Source of the DNA: Nyssa sinensis
Lineage: Eukaryota > Streptophyta > Magnoliopsida > Cornales > Nyssaceae
Direction of reading: 5' to 3'
DNA: 64,000 nt
Assembly (NCBI GenBank): GCA_008638375.1
Contig: CM018032.1
Coordinates: 51,544,501 to 51,608,500, forward strand
A program made the position numbers and the translations under genes. The notes under the pieces are model-generated. The model did not search any database and was not told the origin of the DNA. It saw only the letters and a list, made by a program, of their open reading frames with translations. Positions 1 to 10,687 of this stretch are shown here, in pieces; positions within the stretch are counted from its first letter, which is position 1, and each line of letters opens with the position of its first letter.

Positions 1-482
1 TGTATTTTATTGTCTTTAAAAAATCACGTGCACGCGCATTAATAAGCAGTTTTTTCGGTATTTCGAGGAGGCTTGAGCCGTCATGGCAGTTTTAATGCGC
101 CGACCGTTGTTTCAAGAATCAAAGCTATTCATTACGCCAGCCGTTTATTTTGATTTTCTCAAGATTTTTAAAATGTATCGGTTCCCGGTTGCGTGAAATC
201 ATAAAAATGATACGTTTATTTTAGAAATCCTGACGATCTTTATTACGAGAACTATTCACACCTCTTTAAACAGTTTCAACATATTTTTCGAGCGTAACCT
301 CCGGTGAACTCAGGACGATTTTTGGCGACGGTGATCTGACATTTGAAACGTGTGACCGGTAACTTCCTTATTTCTAGTGCTGTTTTTCTCTTCGTCATTT
401 TATTCTTCGTTCTGGCTCTATTTTCGGTTTCATCTTTGTTATTCTTCTTTCTGGTTTCTCGAAATTTCTTTGTGTATTGATC
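1..482. other. Presumed 5' flank of the antisense gene
   Basis: No open frame is visible. The stretch lies upstream of the plus-strand gene starting at 483 and becomes T-rich and pyrimidine-rich from about 360, as plant 5' leaders often are. It should hold the promoter and leader of that gene, but I see no convincing TATA box. It does not match the LTR at 9104-9669. Confidence 0.4.
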
Positions 483-2579
483 ATGTCTGGTTCAAAAATG
501 GGAGAAGTTAGGGTTGAGCCAGAAATTAGGGGTGAAGACGATCCGCCGTCTTCATCCTCTACTTTTTCGTTCTCGTCTTCTCAGTTTGCCTTAGAGTCGA
601 GTGGTAGGGAGGCTAGCACATCCCATAGGGAAGAGGGTGAGAGTCATATGACGAAGGGGATGTTGTCAACCCTTAGGAAACAATACCAGTTTCCAAGGAA
701 TGTGTCCTGTAGAGTCCCTAAGCCTTCAGATCGTCCTTCCGACATTAAGCGGGGGGAGATCTATGTTTATTTTGAATGGTTCGAGTTAGGCGTACGCCTC
801 CCTTTTCATCCTCTTTTTAGGGAATTTTTTACTTATTTTAACATCTATCCTTCCGATCTAAATGTTAATAGCTGGAGGCAGCTTTTAGGTTTTTTAGTTT
901 TAGGTTTTTTGAATAAGGTCCAAGTAGATCTGGACCTCATTCACAGTAAAATGGATATGAAGTTCCTTTCTACTGAGGGACTTTATTATATCTGTTTTGA
1001 TCAGAGGTACCGACCTCTGACTTCAGTACCATCTTCCAATAAAACATGGAAGAAATGGTATTTTTTCGTCGGGGGAGGTTGGGAGCGAGAAGACTATGAA
1101 GGCGACCTGAGTCTTTTTCCTCGGCATACCGGCCCCATTGGTGAGTTTTGTTAGATCTCAGTTTGGTATATAATAGTGTTTTTGTGTATCTGTTTCTCTT
1201 TTTTGGTACATGTGATAAGTATGTTTTCGTGGTTTTGTTACAGATAAAGGGAAGTGGAAAAGGTCAGCTTTCACTCCCGAGATTGAGAAAAGATACAAAA
1301 AACTTCTTCAGCCTGCTTTTCGTCATCATCTGCAAATTTTATCATCAAAAAATCTAATGGCGGCAGGTTTGACTAAGGCAGATGGGGCCAAAGTAAAGAA
1401 GTCTATTTTGGCTGGATATGTCCCATCCAGCAAAGCTAAAACTGGGGGTTCTACCTCATCTATACCTAAACAAGCCGAGGTACCGACGTCGTCAGAAGTA
1501 CCTCGGCCAGCCCAAAAGAAGAGAAGGGTAATTTCGAGGGCTGCTCGGGGGGCTGCCGAAGTGGCAGCGCAGGAGGCTGATAAGATGAATCAGTCGGGGC
1601 CATCTCAGCCTACTGAGGCTCAAGTTCCACCGCCTGCCGAGGCTCACGGGCAACCAACTGAAGCTGCCTCAGCTACCCCAAAGACAACGCCTTCAGGCCC
1701 AACTGGAGCTCAAGGGGGATCGAGTTCGGTACTCCTGAATCCTGCCGAAGCACCTACGGGTTCAGAGGCCATAAAGGTGGCATTGAAGATGGGGCTGCCT
1801 TCTGGTTTTAACAAAAAAGGGACGAGGCAGATTCTAGGGGAATTGATGTCGGGCTACGTAAGGGTAATACTTTTCTCTCTTCTTTTTTTTTTTTTGACAT
1901 GTTTTGATGTTGTTTGTAGGGCATCGAGGCAACTGGTTTACTGATGGACCGGTTTGCTGAGGCTGAGAAGGCGTCGGGCCTTCAAGATGAATTGAAGAAG
2001 GCGCAATCTGAACTGAAGACAGCCCAGTCCGAAATCAACAAAACCCAGTCCGAAATCAACAAAACCCAGTCCGAGCTTAAGATTGCTCAGTCAGACCTAA
2101 AGCATGTTGAAATGAAACTGCGGATAGCTGATGCCGATCTCGGAGTCGCCCAAGCCAGTGTCTCATCTCTGGAGACCAAATGTAAGGCTTTTGAAGCGGA
2201 AAATATAAGTTTAAGTCAGAAGTTGGGAGTTATGATCGACCAACGTGATCTGTTCCGCCAGAGGATAGAGGAACAAAAGAAGAAAGTCCAAGACACCGAG
2301 GTAGCTGCAGCTAAACGACTTGAAGAAGCTAAGGAAGCTACCAAGGAGGCCACTAAGGCTAGGATGATGGACTTAATAAACTCAATGGGGAGAGAGCTTG
2401 TGGACTCCGGATATCTCCTCTGTAGGAAGAGAATCCAGAAGTTATACCCAGATCTGGATATCTCTCGTCTTGACGATGTAGAAGTAGAGTCATTACCAAG
2501 TTCTCCCAACCCACCAGATGTGGAGGGTTTTGTTGAAGTTATCCCTCCTATTTCTTCTATTCCCCCCAAGACTAAGTAG
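483..2579 (+). CDS. Antisense gene of the Tat element; gypsy-type 'Transposase_28'-like protein, three exons
   Basis: Three exons join in frame: 483-1140, 1244-1857 and 1920-2579, with GT at 1141 and 1858 and AG at 1242-1243 and 1918-1919. The phases fit exactly (phase 1, then phase 0), giving about 643 residues. The first ATG is at 483. The N-terminus is Ser/Glu-rich. Residues about 85-165 (around RGEIYVYFEWFELGVRLPFH) resemble the plant 'putative gypsy type transposon' domain (Transposase_28, PF04195). A basic Pro/Ala-rich linker follows, then a long coiled coil in exon 3 with six consecutive heptads of the form SEINKTQ/SELKTAQ, two of them identical 21 bp DNA repeats. AATAAA lies near 2736. 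The gene is opposite to gag-pol. Its function is unknown; extra antisense ORFs of this kind are recorded for Tat elements. The frame is undamaged although gag-pol is not. Confidence 0.75.
1141..1243 (+). other. Intron 1 of the antisense gene
   Basis: It starts GTGAGT and ends TTGTTACAG with a T-rich body. Removing it joins the phase-1 exon end to the reading frame that continues through the ATG at 1357. Confidence 0.7.
1858..1919 (+). other. Intron 2 of the antisense gene
   Basis: This short 62 bp intron starts GTAAGG, has a run of T and ends TTTGTAG. Splicing is phase 0 and joins the Gly-Tyr codons before 1858 to the Gly-Ile-Glu codons from 1920, opening the coiled-coil frame. Confidence 0.7.
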
Positions 2580-2973
2580 ATTGCTTTTTATAATTTTTCT
2601 TTTCTTTTGTAAGCTTTGATTAATATATAAAATTTCGCTTTTCTTTTTTTTTTATGCTAAAGACAGAATTTGAGTAAACTTTGTCATATCTGTATATCCT
2701 TAGCTACTTATATTTCTGTAAATACTTTGAAGAAAAAATAAAAACTTTAAGTAGAGAACTTACCAAAGTTATCCCGGTTTCAAACGTGTAAAAAGTGTGA
2801 AACCAATACTTTGTAGTCCAACGTTTGAGAATATGACTCCTGAATACCGAGATGACCAATTTGTAATAAAACTTGATGTCATCATATGTCTGAAGATCTG
2901 GAGATTTATTTTCAACGACCAGGGATTAGATTCATGGTGCTCACGTGTGTTGAGGCCATTCAAGATGGACCAT

Positions 2974-3283
2974 GTCGGTAGACCTATATACTGAACTGGG
3001 ACCATTCCTACAACACTTCTGTTGATAGGGGCCACTTTGAGATGGGTCAGGTCAGTAGACCTGAGTATTGACTTGGGACCATTCCTATAGCACTATGGCT
3101 AGTAGGGGTCATTTGAGATAGATCAGATCAGTAGACCCGAGTATCGAATTGGGACCATTCCTACAGCAATCTCGCTTGTAGGGGCCATTTGAGATGGATT
3201 AGGTCAGTAGACCTGAGCAATGAATTGGGACCATTCCTACAGCAATCTCGCTTGTAGGGGCCATTTGATCAAGTCAGTAGACA
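2974..3283. repeat. Tandem repeat, about 76 bp x 4 plus a partial copy
   Basis: Units begin at about 2974, 3051, 3127, 3203 and 3273. Each starts like GTCAGTAGACCTGAG, followed by TTGGGACCATTCCTA and GTAGGGGCCATTTGAGAT. The array sits between the ends of the convergent antisense gene and integrase gene. 2580-2973 holds the 3' flank of the antisense gene and no other feature I can see. Confidence 0.8.
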
Positions 3284-4570
3284 CCTTGCGTTGCCAGGAT
3301 ATATTTCTTGAAAGATAGGAGCCTTTCATTGATAGTACTTTCTCAAGTGTTCAATATTCCAAGGTCTAGGAACCGGTTTTCCCGTCATATCTTCTAGCCA
3401 ATAAGTTGTAGGCCTAATCATTTTCATAACCTTGTAAGGTCTTTCCTAATTTGGGGATAGCTTTCCCATCGTAGGTTCCTTGGTGTTAGGGAAGGTCCTT
3501 CGCAGAACCAAATCACCTAACTGGAACGTTTTAAGCTTTACATTCTGATTAAAACTTTTGGCCATCCTCCGACGACATTCTTCCATTCTGAGTGCAGCCT
3601 GTTCTCTTTTTCCTTCCAGTAAGTCGAGGTGTTCAGTTAGTTGAAGATGATTAGCTTTCTGATTGAAGGCTTCCGTTCTCAATGTGGGCATGCCGATTTC
3701 TACAGGAATGACCGCCTCGGAACCAAACGTAAGTGAGAATGGCGTTTCCTGGGTGGCACTTCTTTTTGTTGTACGGTAAGCCCAAAGTACACCGGGGAGC
3801 TCTTCTATCCATTTTCCTTTTGCTTCTTCTAACCTCTTTTTGATGGCATTTAATATTGTTCGATTCGTCACCTCGGCCTGTCCATTCGTCTGTGGATGTC
3901 CTGGTGAGGAGAAATGATGACTAATATGGAGATCTTCACAGAACTTTTTGAAGATTTTTCCAGTAAACTGGGTGCCATTGTCTGAAATGATAATTCGCGG
4001 TACTCCAAACCTGCAGACGATATTTTTCCATGTAAAATTCTTGACGTTTACCTCTGTAATGTGAGTCAATGGTTCTACTTCTGCCCATTTGGAGAAATCA
4101 TCAATAGCGATCAACAGGTATTTCTTATTTTGAGGTGCTTTTGGCAGAGGTCCTACTATGTCTATTCCCTATTGGGCAAAAGGCCAGGGACTCGCAATGG
4201 GCGTAAGGTCCTGTTGTGGTAGATGTTGATATGAAGCGAAACGTTGACATTTGTCACATTTTTTCACGTATTCTTTGGCTTGATTTAGCATACCAGGCCA
4301 GAAATAACCATAGGTTAAAGCGCGATGTGAGATGGTCCTTCCACCATTATGATTACCACATATCCCTTCATGGATCTCAGTTAATACATACTCGGATTCT
4401 TCTGGAGATAGGCACCTTAGTAGGGGTTGGGTGTACGACCTACGGTAGAGTTGCTCATTTAAAATTAAATATCGAGCTGATCTGATCCGTAATTTTTGAG
4501 CTTGGTTCTTGTCATTAGGGAGTTGCCCTTCTTTTAAGTATTTGAAGATTGGAGCTCTCCAATCCTGACA
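3284..4570 (-). pseudogene. Integrase domain of the Tat element
   Basis: The zinc-binding half (His/Cys residues, reading leftward from about 4370 to 4240, with a CDKCQ motif) is followed by the catalytic core from about 4114. The core shows the D-D-E triad in IDDFSKW, SDNGTQF and GQAEVTN. Downstream come ETPFSLTFGSEAV and a C-terminal segment ending near 3446. A stop near 4170 in the linker looks like a TGG-to-TAG change, and the end of the domain is ragged. In the intact family this protein integrates the cDNA. No chromodomain is seen, as expected for Tat. Confidence 0.85.
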
Positions 4571-4576
4571 ATATTC

Positions 4577-5491
4577 CTAGATGTAAACGACTTGAACCTC
4601 ATCAATACTAGGACGATCTCGGGAGGAGATAGACAATTCTGAATCTTCTTCGGCATTGAGGTGAGAAGCCATATTTGCTAAGGCATCAGCTCGCATGTTC
4701 TGTCTTCTTTCTATTTTATGAATACAGAAAGTGACAAACGTTTGTCTTAGAGAGTTGATCAGTTCAACATATTTGATCATTCTCTCGTCTTTTACTGCAA
4801 ATTCACCCAGTACTTGGCCCACCACTAATTGTGAATCAGAGAAAGCTTCGAGGTCGTGAGCCTCATGTTCTATGGCTAGTTGCATGCCAAGGATTAAAGC
4901 TTCATACTCGGCTTCATTGTTCGAAGCTTTGAAACTCAAAGTAACCGCCTTCTCTGCTGTGATACCATCAGGAGATCGGAGGACAATACCAACTCCGGAG
5001 CCTTTATCAGTTGAAAAACCATCCACGTATAGCTGCCATATTGCCATAGTTGGGTTAGCATCTAATTTCTTTTTCAGAGCTGGGGTGAATTCGGCAATAA
5101 AATCCGCCAAAGCCTGAGCTTTAATGGCAGTCCGAGGTACATATACTATGTCGAATTCTCCTAGTTCTATTGACCATTTCACGAGACGACCCGAAGTTTC
5201 AGGTTTATGCAACACGACTTTTAATGGGTATGAGGTTGGAATTATAATGGAATGGGCTTGAAAATAAGGCCTGAGTTTTCTGGCAGATATAATGAGTGCA
5301 AAGGCTAACTTCTCCACCTCTGGATATCTTTTTTCTGTTTCAAGAAGCGCTTTACTCACGTAGAATATGGGTTTTTGCATCCCGTTCTCTTCTCGAAGTA
5401 ACGCAGAGCTTACTGCATTCTCAGATACCGTAAGATATAAGAAAAGTTTTTCTCCTTTCCTGGGTCTGGATAATAGCTCTGGAAATGCCAT
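4577..5491 (-). pseudogene. RNase H plus second ('archaeal-type') RNase H of the Tat element
   Basis: The frame is continuous and about 300 residues long. The first part (about 5480-5110) is the usual Ty3/gypsy RNase H, degenerate at the first acidic residue, with FYVSKALLETEKRYPEVEK. The second part (about 5045-4650) is a separate RNase H with the acidic set in QLYVDGFS, SNNEAEYEALI, FSDSQLVV and ADALANMA. This matches the RVT_3-type RNase H carried in addition by Tat/Ogre elements. A TAA at 5491/5492 separates the block from RT. The second RNase H keeps all the acidic residues I can check and looks undamaged. Confidence 0.8.
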
Positions 5492-6400
5492 TTACTGTTT
5501 AAGTTCCGTAAAAGCTTTGTTGCATTCAGAGGTCCATTCCAAGACCTTATTCCCCCTTAAGACTTTGAAGAACGAAAGACAGCGGTCCGTGGACCTGGAT
5601 ATGAAGCGATTCAATGCCGCAATCCTACCATTTAACATCTGTATATCCTTCTGGGACTTCGGGGGCTCGAGTTCTGTCAAAGCTTGAATCTGGGATGGGT
5701 CGGCTTCGATGCCTCGATGTGAGACAAGAAAACCTAAAAACTTCCCACGGCTGACCCCAAAGGTACATTTGGATGGGTTCAACTTCATCTTGTGCTTGTT
5801 TAAAATGTCGAAAGTCCTTTTCAAATGTTCAATGTGGTCCTCCTTCTACTGGCTCTTAACCAGCATGTCATCAATGTAAACCTCCATTGTGTCGCCGAGC
5901 AGAGGTTCAAACATTTTATTGACCAAACGTTGATATGTTGCTCCGGCATTTTTGAGGCCGAAAGGCATTACCTTGTAACAGTACAAACCTCGTTCAGAGA
6001 TGAAGGAGGTTTTTTCTTAGTCGGGAGGATACATTTGAATTTGGTTATATCCAGAGTATGCGTCCATGAAGCTCATTAACTCGTAACCAGCAGTTGCGTC
6101 AACAAGTTGATCAATTCTCGGGATAGGGAAGCTATCTTTTGGACAAGCTTTATTAAGATCAGTGTAATCCATGCAGACTCTCCATTTACCATTCTTCTTT
6201 TGAACAAGGACGGTATTGGCGAGCCATTCCGGGTAAAAGACCTCTCTGATTAACTTTGCAGTCAACAACCTCTGAACTTCGTCGTTGATTATCTTATGTC
6301 TCTCTGGAGCGAATGTTCGCCTCTTTTGCCGTACGGGGTGGCAGTCAGGATCCGTCGTTAGCTTATGGCAAATGCAAGACGGGTCAATAACTTTCATGTC
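5492..6400 (-). pseudogene. Reverse transcriptase of the Tat element
   Basis: The frame reads leftward. It shows LVQKKNGKWRVCMDYTDLNK, FMDAYSGYNQIQM, then after a stop a PFGLKNAGATYQRLVNKMF-like block and the catalytic YIDD motif near 5880-5870, followed by KFLGFLVSHRGIEA. Stops interrupt the frame near 6016 (TAA) and 5849 (TAG). The domain order and active site are otherwise complete, so inactivation appears to be by point changes. Confidence 0.85.
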
Positions 6401-6409
6401 TTTAGTTTC

Positions 6410-7085
6410 CTAGGCAAATAATGATAAGTGGGCTTTCAGAAATGTTATCATTACTTCCTGTTCTGATGGAGATAAATCTGCACCGATCTGTAAGTAATGT
6501 GCGTCTTCATCAGAACCCACTGATACTTTCAACGGCTCTTGGACTGGAACAGCCATGTTTTCTAGACCTCGGGGACTCAGAGGTTTATCGATCTTGGAAG
6601 GGCATTCCAAATCGTTACTTTGGTGAGCAATATCAGGAACGAGAGGCCTCCGAGGTATCTGTAATTGCTATTGCTGGGTTTGACCTTTTAAGGCGACGAC
6701 GTGGCACTCCCGAGATGATAATTGAGAGCCCTGGGTAGTGCAAACACGATCGTTATGTACATATTTGAGGCATTGATGCAGGGTGGAAGTGACTGCCCCC
6801 AGTTGATGGAGCCATGGCCTTCCCATGTTATATTGTATGGAGATCGGGAGTCTACTACCACATATTCTGATATCAGAGTTTTTTGTGCCTCATTGACTCC
6901 TATGGTAGTTGGGAAGTCAATACTGCCCATGGGAGAGCTCAGGTGTCCATCGAAACCAGCCATCATTGCCGTGGTGCCTTTGAGGTCAGACATGTTGAGC
7001 TTCATCTTTTGGAAAGGCTCAAAAAATAAAATATTAGCCAAGCTGCCCGTATCCACTAGTACTCTGGAAATGTCAAAATTTGCGA
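6410..7085 (-). pseudogene. Aspartic protease and spacer of the Tat element
   Basis: The protease active-site motif MDTGSLANILF is at the start of the 7056-6688 stretch, followed by a typical PR body (NITWEGHGSINW near 6830). The spacer towards RT (6610-6410) keeps an open frame. A TGA at about 7085, of the CGA-to-TGA type, separates it from gag. The protease normally cuts the Gag-Pol polyprotein. Confidence 0.75.
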
Positions 7086-7086
7086 C

Positions 7087-9030
7087 TCAGAGAGTGATGA
7101 CAAGCGCATCAGTATGTAGACAGTGTATGCCAGCCAGATCCAACTCGGAGAACTGGATTTGTGGTGAAGGTTTCAACCGCTTTTCAAGAGTCATGACTTG
7201 AATGGGGATTGGTGCTACCTTAGCTTCTCGAGCATATCGTTTCCTTGCCCGATTTGATATTCCAGAGATGGAATTGGTGGCATGGAGGACGAGGATAATG
7301 TGATTATTTGTTTGGGGCAGTTGGCTTTGACTTGTCCCCGGAGTGGACCCCTGATCTTGTCGTTGTGGCTGAGGCCTAGGGTCCTGCCGAGGTTGTGGGG
7401 GTTTCTGATTTTGAGTATTTTGTCCAGCCTCTCGTTGCACGAACTCTTTCAGCTGACCCCTCCGAATTAATTGATCAATTTCTTGTTGGAGATGCCGGCA
7501 AAATTCTGTAGTATGTTCGTGATCTCGGTGGAACTCACAGTACTTACTATGATCTCGAGTATCCGGATCACTATATAATGGTTCTGGACGTTTGAAATTT
7601 TCATGTGCCCGGACCTGGTGATAGATATGAGCAATGGAAGCAGTTAAGGGGGGTAGTGGCATATTCAGAGGCGCATATGATTTGAATCGTCCCGAGGTTG
7701 GCTGGTTTTGACCTCGGGATGTTGTTCTTGTATCGGGACTCCTGGGTCTTTTGTTGGTATTGCCAGCAGCATTCTGTGTTTGGGACTTGCTCTCCATTTA
7801 AGCCTGTTCCTTGGCAAGACGAAGAGATGTCCTAGTATCTTCCAGATTGATATGCTTTCGAGCCCGTTCCATAAGTGACGCCATATCTATAGGGGGGTTC
7901 TTTGTCAAGGAGTCGTGAAAATGCCCTGGCCAAAGTCCCGCATGTAAGGCGGCCACCAAAAAGGCTGCACCACAGTCAGTAATTTCAATCAGCTCGGAAT
8001 TAAATTGAGCAATATAATCCCTGAGCGATTCTTCCTTCCGTTGCTTGATAGATAAGAGAAATTCTGGCCCCTTTCTGAGTCTCCTACTAGTTAAAAAGCG
8101 ATTGAGGAAACGCCTACTGAGCTCATAAAAGTTGGGGACTGAGTTAGGAGGGAGGTTGTGGAACCATCACAGGGCTGCACCTTTAAGACTTGTGACGAAC
8201 GTTCGGCACAGGAAAGCGTCGGTGGCGCCATGAAGGGCCATCGTATGTTGATAATTGGAAAGATGATCGCCAAGATCGTCTAACCCTTCATAAGGTGTGA
8301 ACTTTGGAACAATGATTTTGCGAGGACGTTCCTCGGTTAAAATAGCTGTCGTAAAAGGAGTAGTAAACCTACCGAGAAGTCTTGTTATTTCGTCCTGTTG
8401 GGGAGGTTGATTTCCCTCTCGAGCAGGAGCTGCTTGTCTCATGGAATCCACCACTTCCTCGGATCTCATCGGTATTCTGGATGGAATAGACTGCTGAGGT
8501 CCTGGAATACCGACCTCAATTCCAGTGGGTTGAGGGTTGTTTTGACTAGGAATAGCATGTTCAGATTGTTTTTGAAAGGAAGTGGGAGCCGGCTGAAGCG
8601 GTGGTCCGGATTGTATCAAATTAGCTCCTGAATTCGCGGGGCTAACAGCACGGCCCCTGCTGTAGTTCATGGAGTTAGGATGAACATTTGGAATGCCCCC
8701 CTGAATGTCATCTCGTACTGGAGCTGCACCCGATGGATAAAAGGGACGAGCACTAGGACCACCTTCTTCATATCGCCTCCCACCAGTGGGAGGAAATATT
8801 AGATGTCCATGTTCGGGCACTCCTGGGGGAGGTAGAATTGATGGATTTTGAGTTAAAGAAGCCAAGACTTGGGATATGGCTAAAAGCTGAGTTTGAGTCT
8901 GATCAGATTGTTTCTGCATCTGAGCTCGAATCTGATCAAGTTGTTGCTGTACAAGGTCGGAGGTTGCAACCTCTTCTTCCTGATCCAAAGGTTGATTTGA
9001 TATTGGTGCAGAGCGACGGTTGGAAGCCAT
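7087..9030 (-). pseudogene. gag of the Tat element
   Basis: I take the ATG at 9030 as start (MASNRRSAPIS), about 50 bases inside the primer binding site. The N-terminal third is Gln/Pro-rich. The retrotransposon gag core follows (from about 8340 to 7850, with WFHNLP- and FLLSIKQRKEESLRDYI-like segments), then a basic Gln/Pro-rich tail with CEFHRDHEHTTEFCRHL (about 7540-7490), the metal-binding-like motif usual in Tat gag. Stops at about 8164 (TGA) and 7798 (TAA) break the frame. Gag forms the particle in which reverse transcription occurs. Confidence 0.8.
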
Positions 9031-9081
9031 GACTACCAAAAACTTTAAACGAAGAAAATGATATAAAGAAGAATGATAAAC

Positions 9082-9100
9082 GTTCCCACAGATGGCGCCA
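9082..9100 (-). promoter_or_regulatory. Primer binding site of the Tat element
   Basis: On the minus strand it reads TGGCGCCATCTGTGGGAAC, three bases inside the LTR edge. The TGGCGCC start is the usual plant gypsy site complementary to a tRNA 3' end. The exact tRNA is not assigned. Confidence 0.7.
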
Positions 9101-9103
9101 AGC

Positions 9104-9669
9104 TGATGCAGCTATTTTTGGCTTGTCAAGGATACGACCGTCACTGCGAATGAACCTGCAAAGAAATAAGACAAAAAGCCACCGGGAATGGCTCCGGTGG
9201 GTAGCCGCTCCGATGGTTCAATGAGATCAAGTAGAGAGAAAATTACTTGATCTAATAATATCTTTCTCTTATCACTTAAGTAAAAATCAGATCCTTTATA
9301 CATACCTTTTCCAGTGTATTTATAGGTTAATGGGGTTTTGTTTTTTGTGCTAAGCGGTGGATGTAATGATATCTTTATGTCACTGTTTCATTATTGATTT
9401 TACAGCGATGTAGGGCTAAGACTTATTTCGTCTTTGGTCAGAGCTAGACTCTGCCGTCTGTCAGGCGGCACAGAATTCATCATGACGGCATACGTCATAA
9501 TAAGTTTTGTAAATGGTTGTCCTATCACAACATCGGTATGCCGAGGTACTCTTGTAGTGACTTCGGTAGGCTTAAGAAACAACCTAGGCTATTTGAGTGT
9601 GTCGGAATAAAATAACCCCTTTATACTTTATTTTGAGAAGTTTATATAATTCAAGTTGGACACGTGTCA
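9104..9669 (-). repeat. 5' LTR of the Tat element
   Basis: It is bounded on the minus strand by TGACACGTGTCC at 9669 and GCATCA at 9104 (TG...CA), next to the primer binding site. The inner edge is secure. The outer edge is inferred from the TG dinucleotide only, because the partner LTR is not in the window. Confidence 0.55.
9316..9324 (-). promoter_or_regulatory. Likely TATA box of the Tat LTR
   Basis: The minus strand reads TATAAATAC in the middle of the LTR. This is the expected place for the promoter driving gag-pol. Confidence 0.5.
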
Positions 9670-10687
9670 GGTCCTAATTAGGAGTATATTTTTTGGTGTA
9701 TCAATAACTACATCAAATTCAAGGAGAAGAGAAAGAACAAGCCCTCTGATTTCTCTCCAAACCCTCTTCCTGTTAAGGCTGCCCCTACTATCCCAACCCC
9801 AACCAAGGTATTTTTCTCCTCTTTCTTCCTTCTTCATTTTCTCTCTTTGTGTATATATGTACATATATATATATATATATATTGCTTCTTCTCCATGTTT
9901 CTGTTTGTGTGGTCTAATTATATTTTTTTTACAAAAAATATGAGTCTATTATAATTCGTGTTTTATTTGATTACTTCATTGAATACAATGACATCTTTTT
10001 AAAAAAAGAAAAAAGAAAAATTCTGAAAGATCTTTTTTCTTTTTCTTTTTCAGAAACTTCATCATCTCTTTTAGTCCTAACAGGAAATTCTTTTCCCCTG
10101 AATTTACACACAGTTACATACCTACCTTGTTCATTCATTCATCTCAGTTTATTCAAGGCTTGATTTATGTTAAGATGTTTTCTTTAAATTTTTGTCTAAT
10201 AATAATAATAATAATTGAGCAGGGATGGGCCAAGGTGCTGAAAGCTACCTCTAGACAGTTGAAGAAGAAGAACAAAAAGAAAGAGCTGAGTGCCCATATA
10301 ATTAAACTATCCAACTGCTTGAGATATGGAAACTTCTGACTGCCCTCTTCAATTTTCCTATTCTTTTGATTATTTAATTTGTACTATTCAAATTCATTTT
10401 TAATTATGATTAGCAATAAAGTTTCTTCATTCTATTTATCTGGAATTCTTTTCTTTACTATCGATTCTGAGTTTGAAGACAACAATTCTGTTCAAAACCA
10501 TGTATCTTGTGAATCGAACACCTACATTTCTTCCTAGTTTATAGCTATATATGTATCCTTGGCTAAACTTTCCTCCTCTTGATCTTCAATCTCCCTTTTG
10601 GCCCATGATCATGATATATTCTGATAGGAAACTTTTGAGAGAGCTAACTAATTATCATATATAAAGAATTTCACATCTATATTTTAT
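9670..10687. other. Non-coding, AT-rich host-like DNA
   Basis: No supported gene. A pyrimidine-rich stretch (9720-9850) ends in a possible donor (AAG/GTATTT near 9808), and a possible acceptor (TTGAGCAG) lies near 10222 before a short purine-rich stretch to 10339. These could be remnants of two exons, but the downstream frame closes quickly and matches nothing I recognise. A (TA)n run is at about 9860-9881. Confidence 0.4.

Larger units (their letters stand above)
1..9669 (-). mobile_element. Ty3/gypsy LTR retrotransposon, Tat lineage, 3' end outside window
   Basis: The element reads right to left: LTR (9104-9669), primer binding site, gag, protease, reverse transcriptase, RNase H, a second RNase H, integrase, a tandem-repeat spacer, then an opposite-strand spliced gene (483-2579). 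The domain order PR-RT-RH-INT is that of Ty3/gypsy. A second RNase H and an extra antisense ORF between pol and the 3' LTR are known features of the Tat lineage. The coding region carries only scattered stops, so it is a fairly young but inactivated copy. No sequence resembling the 9104-9669 LTR is visible in the first 480 bases, so the 3' LTR and the target duplication lie beyond the left edge. Confidence 0.85.

Noticed and set aside
2974..3283. CRISPR array
   Set aside because: Units are directly adjacent 76 bp tandem copies with no unique spacers, and this is plant nuclear DNA.
10127..10339. A small lysine-rich gene
   Set aside because: It is a short frame over (AAT)n repeats with no homology I know; the apparent splice acceptor is weak evidence alone.
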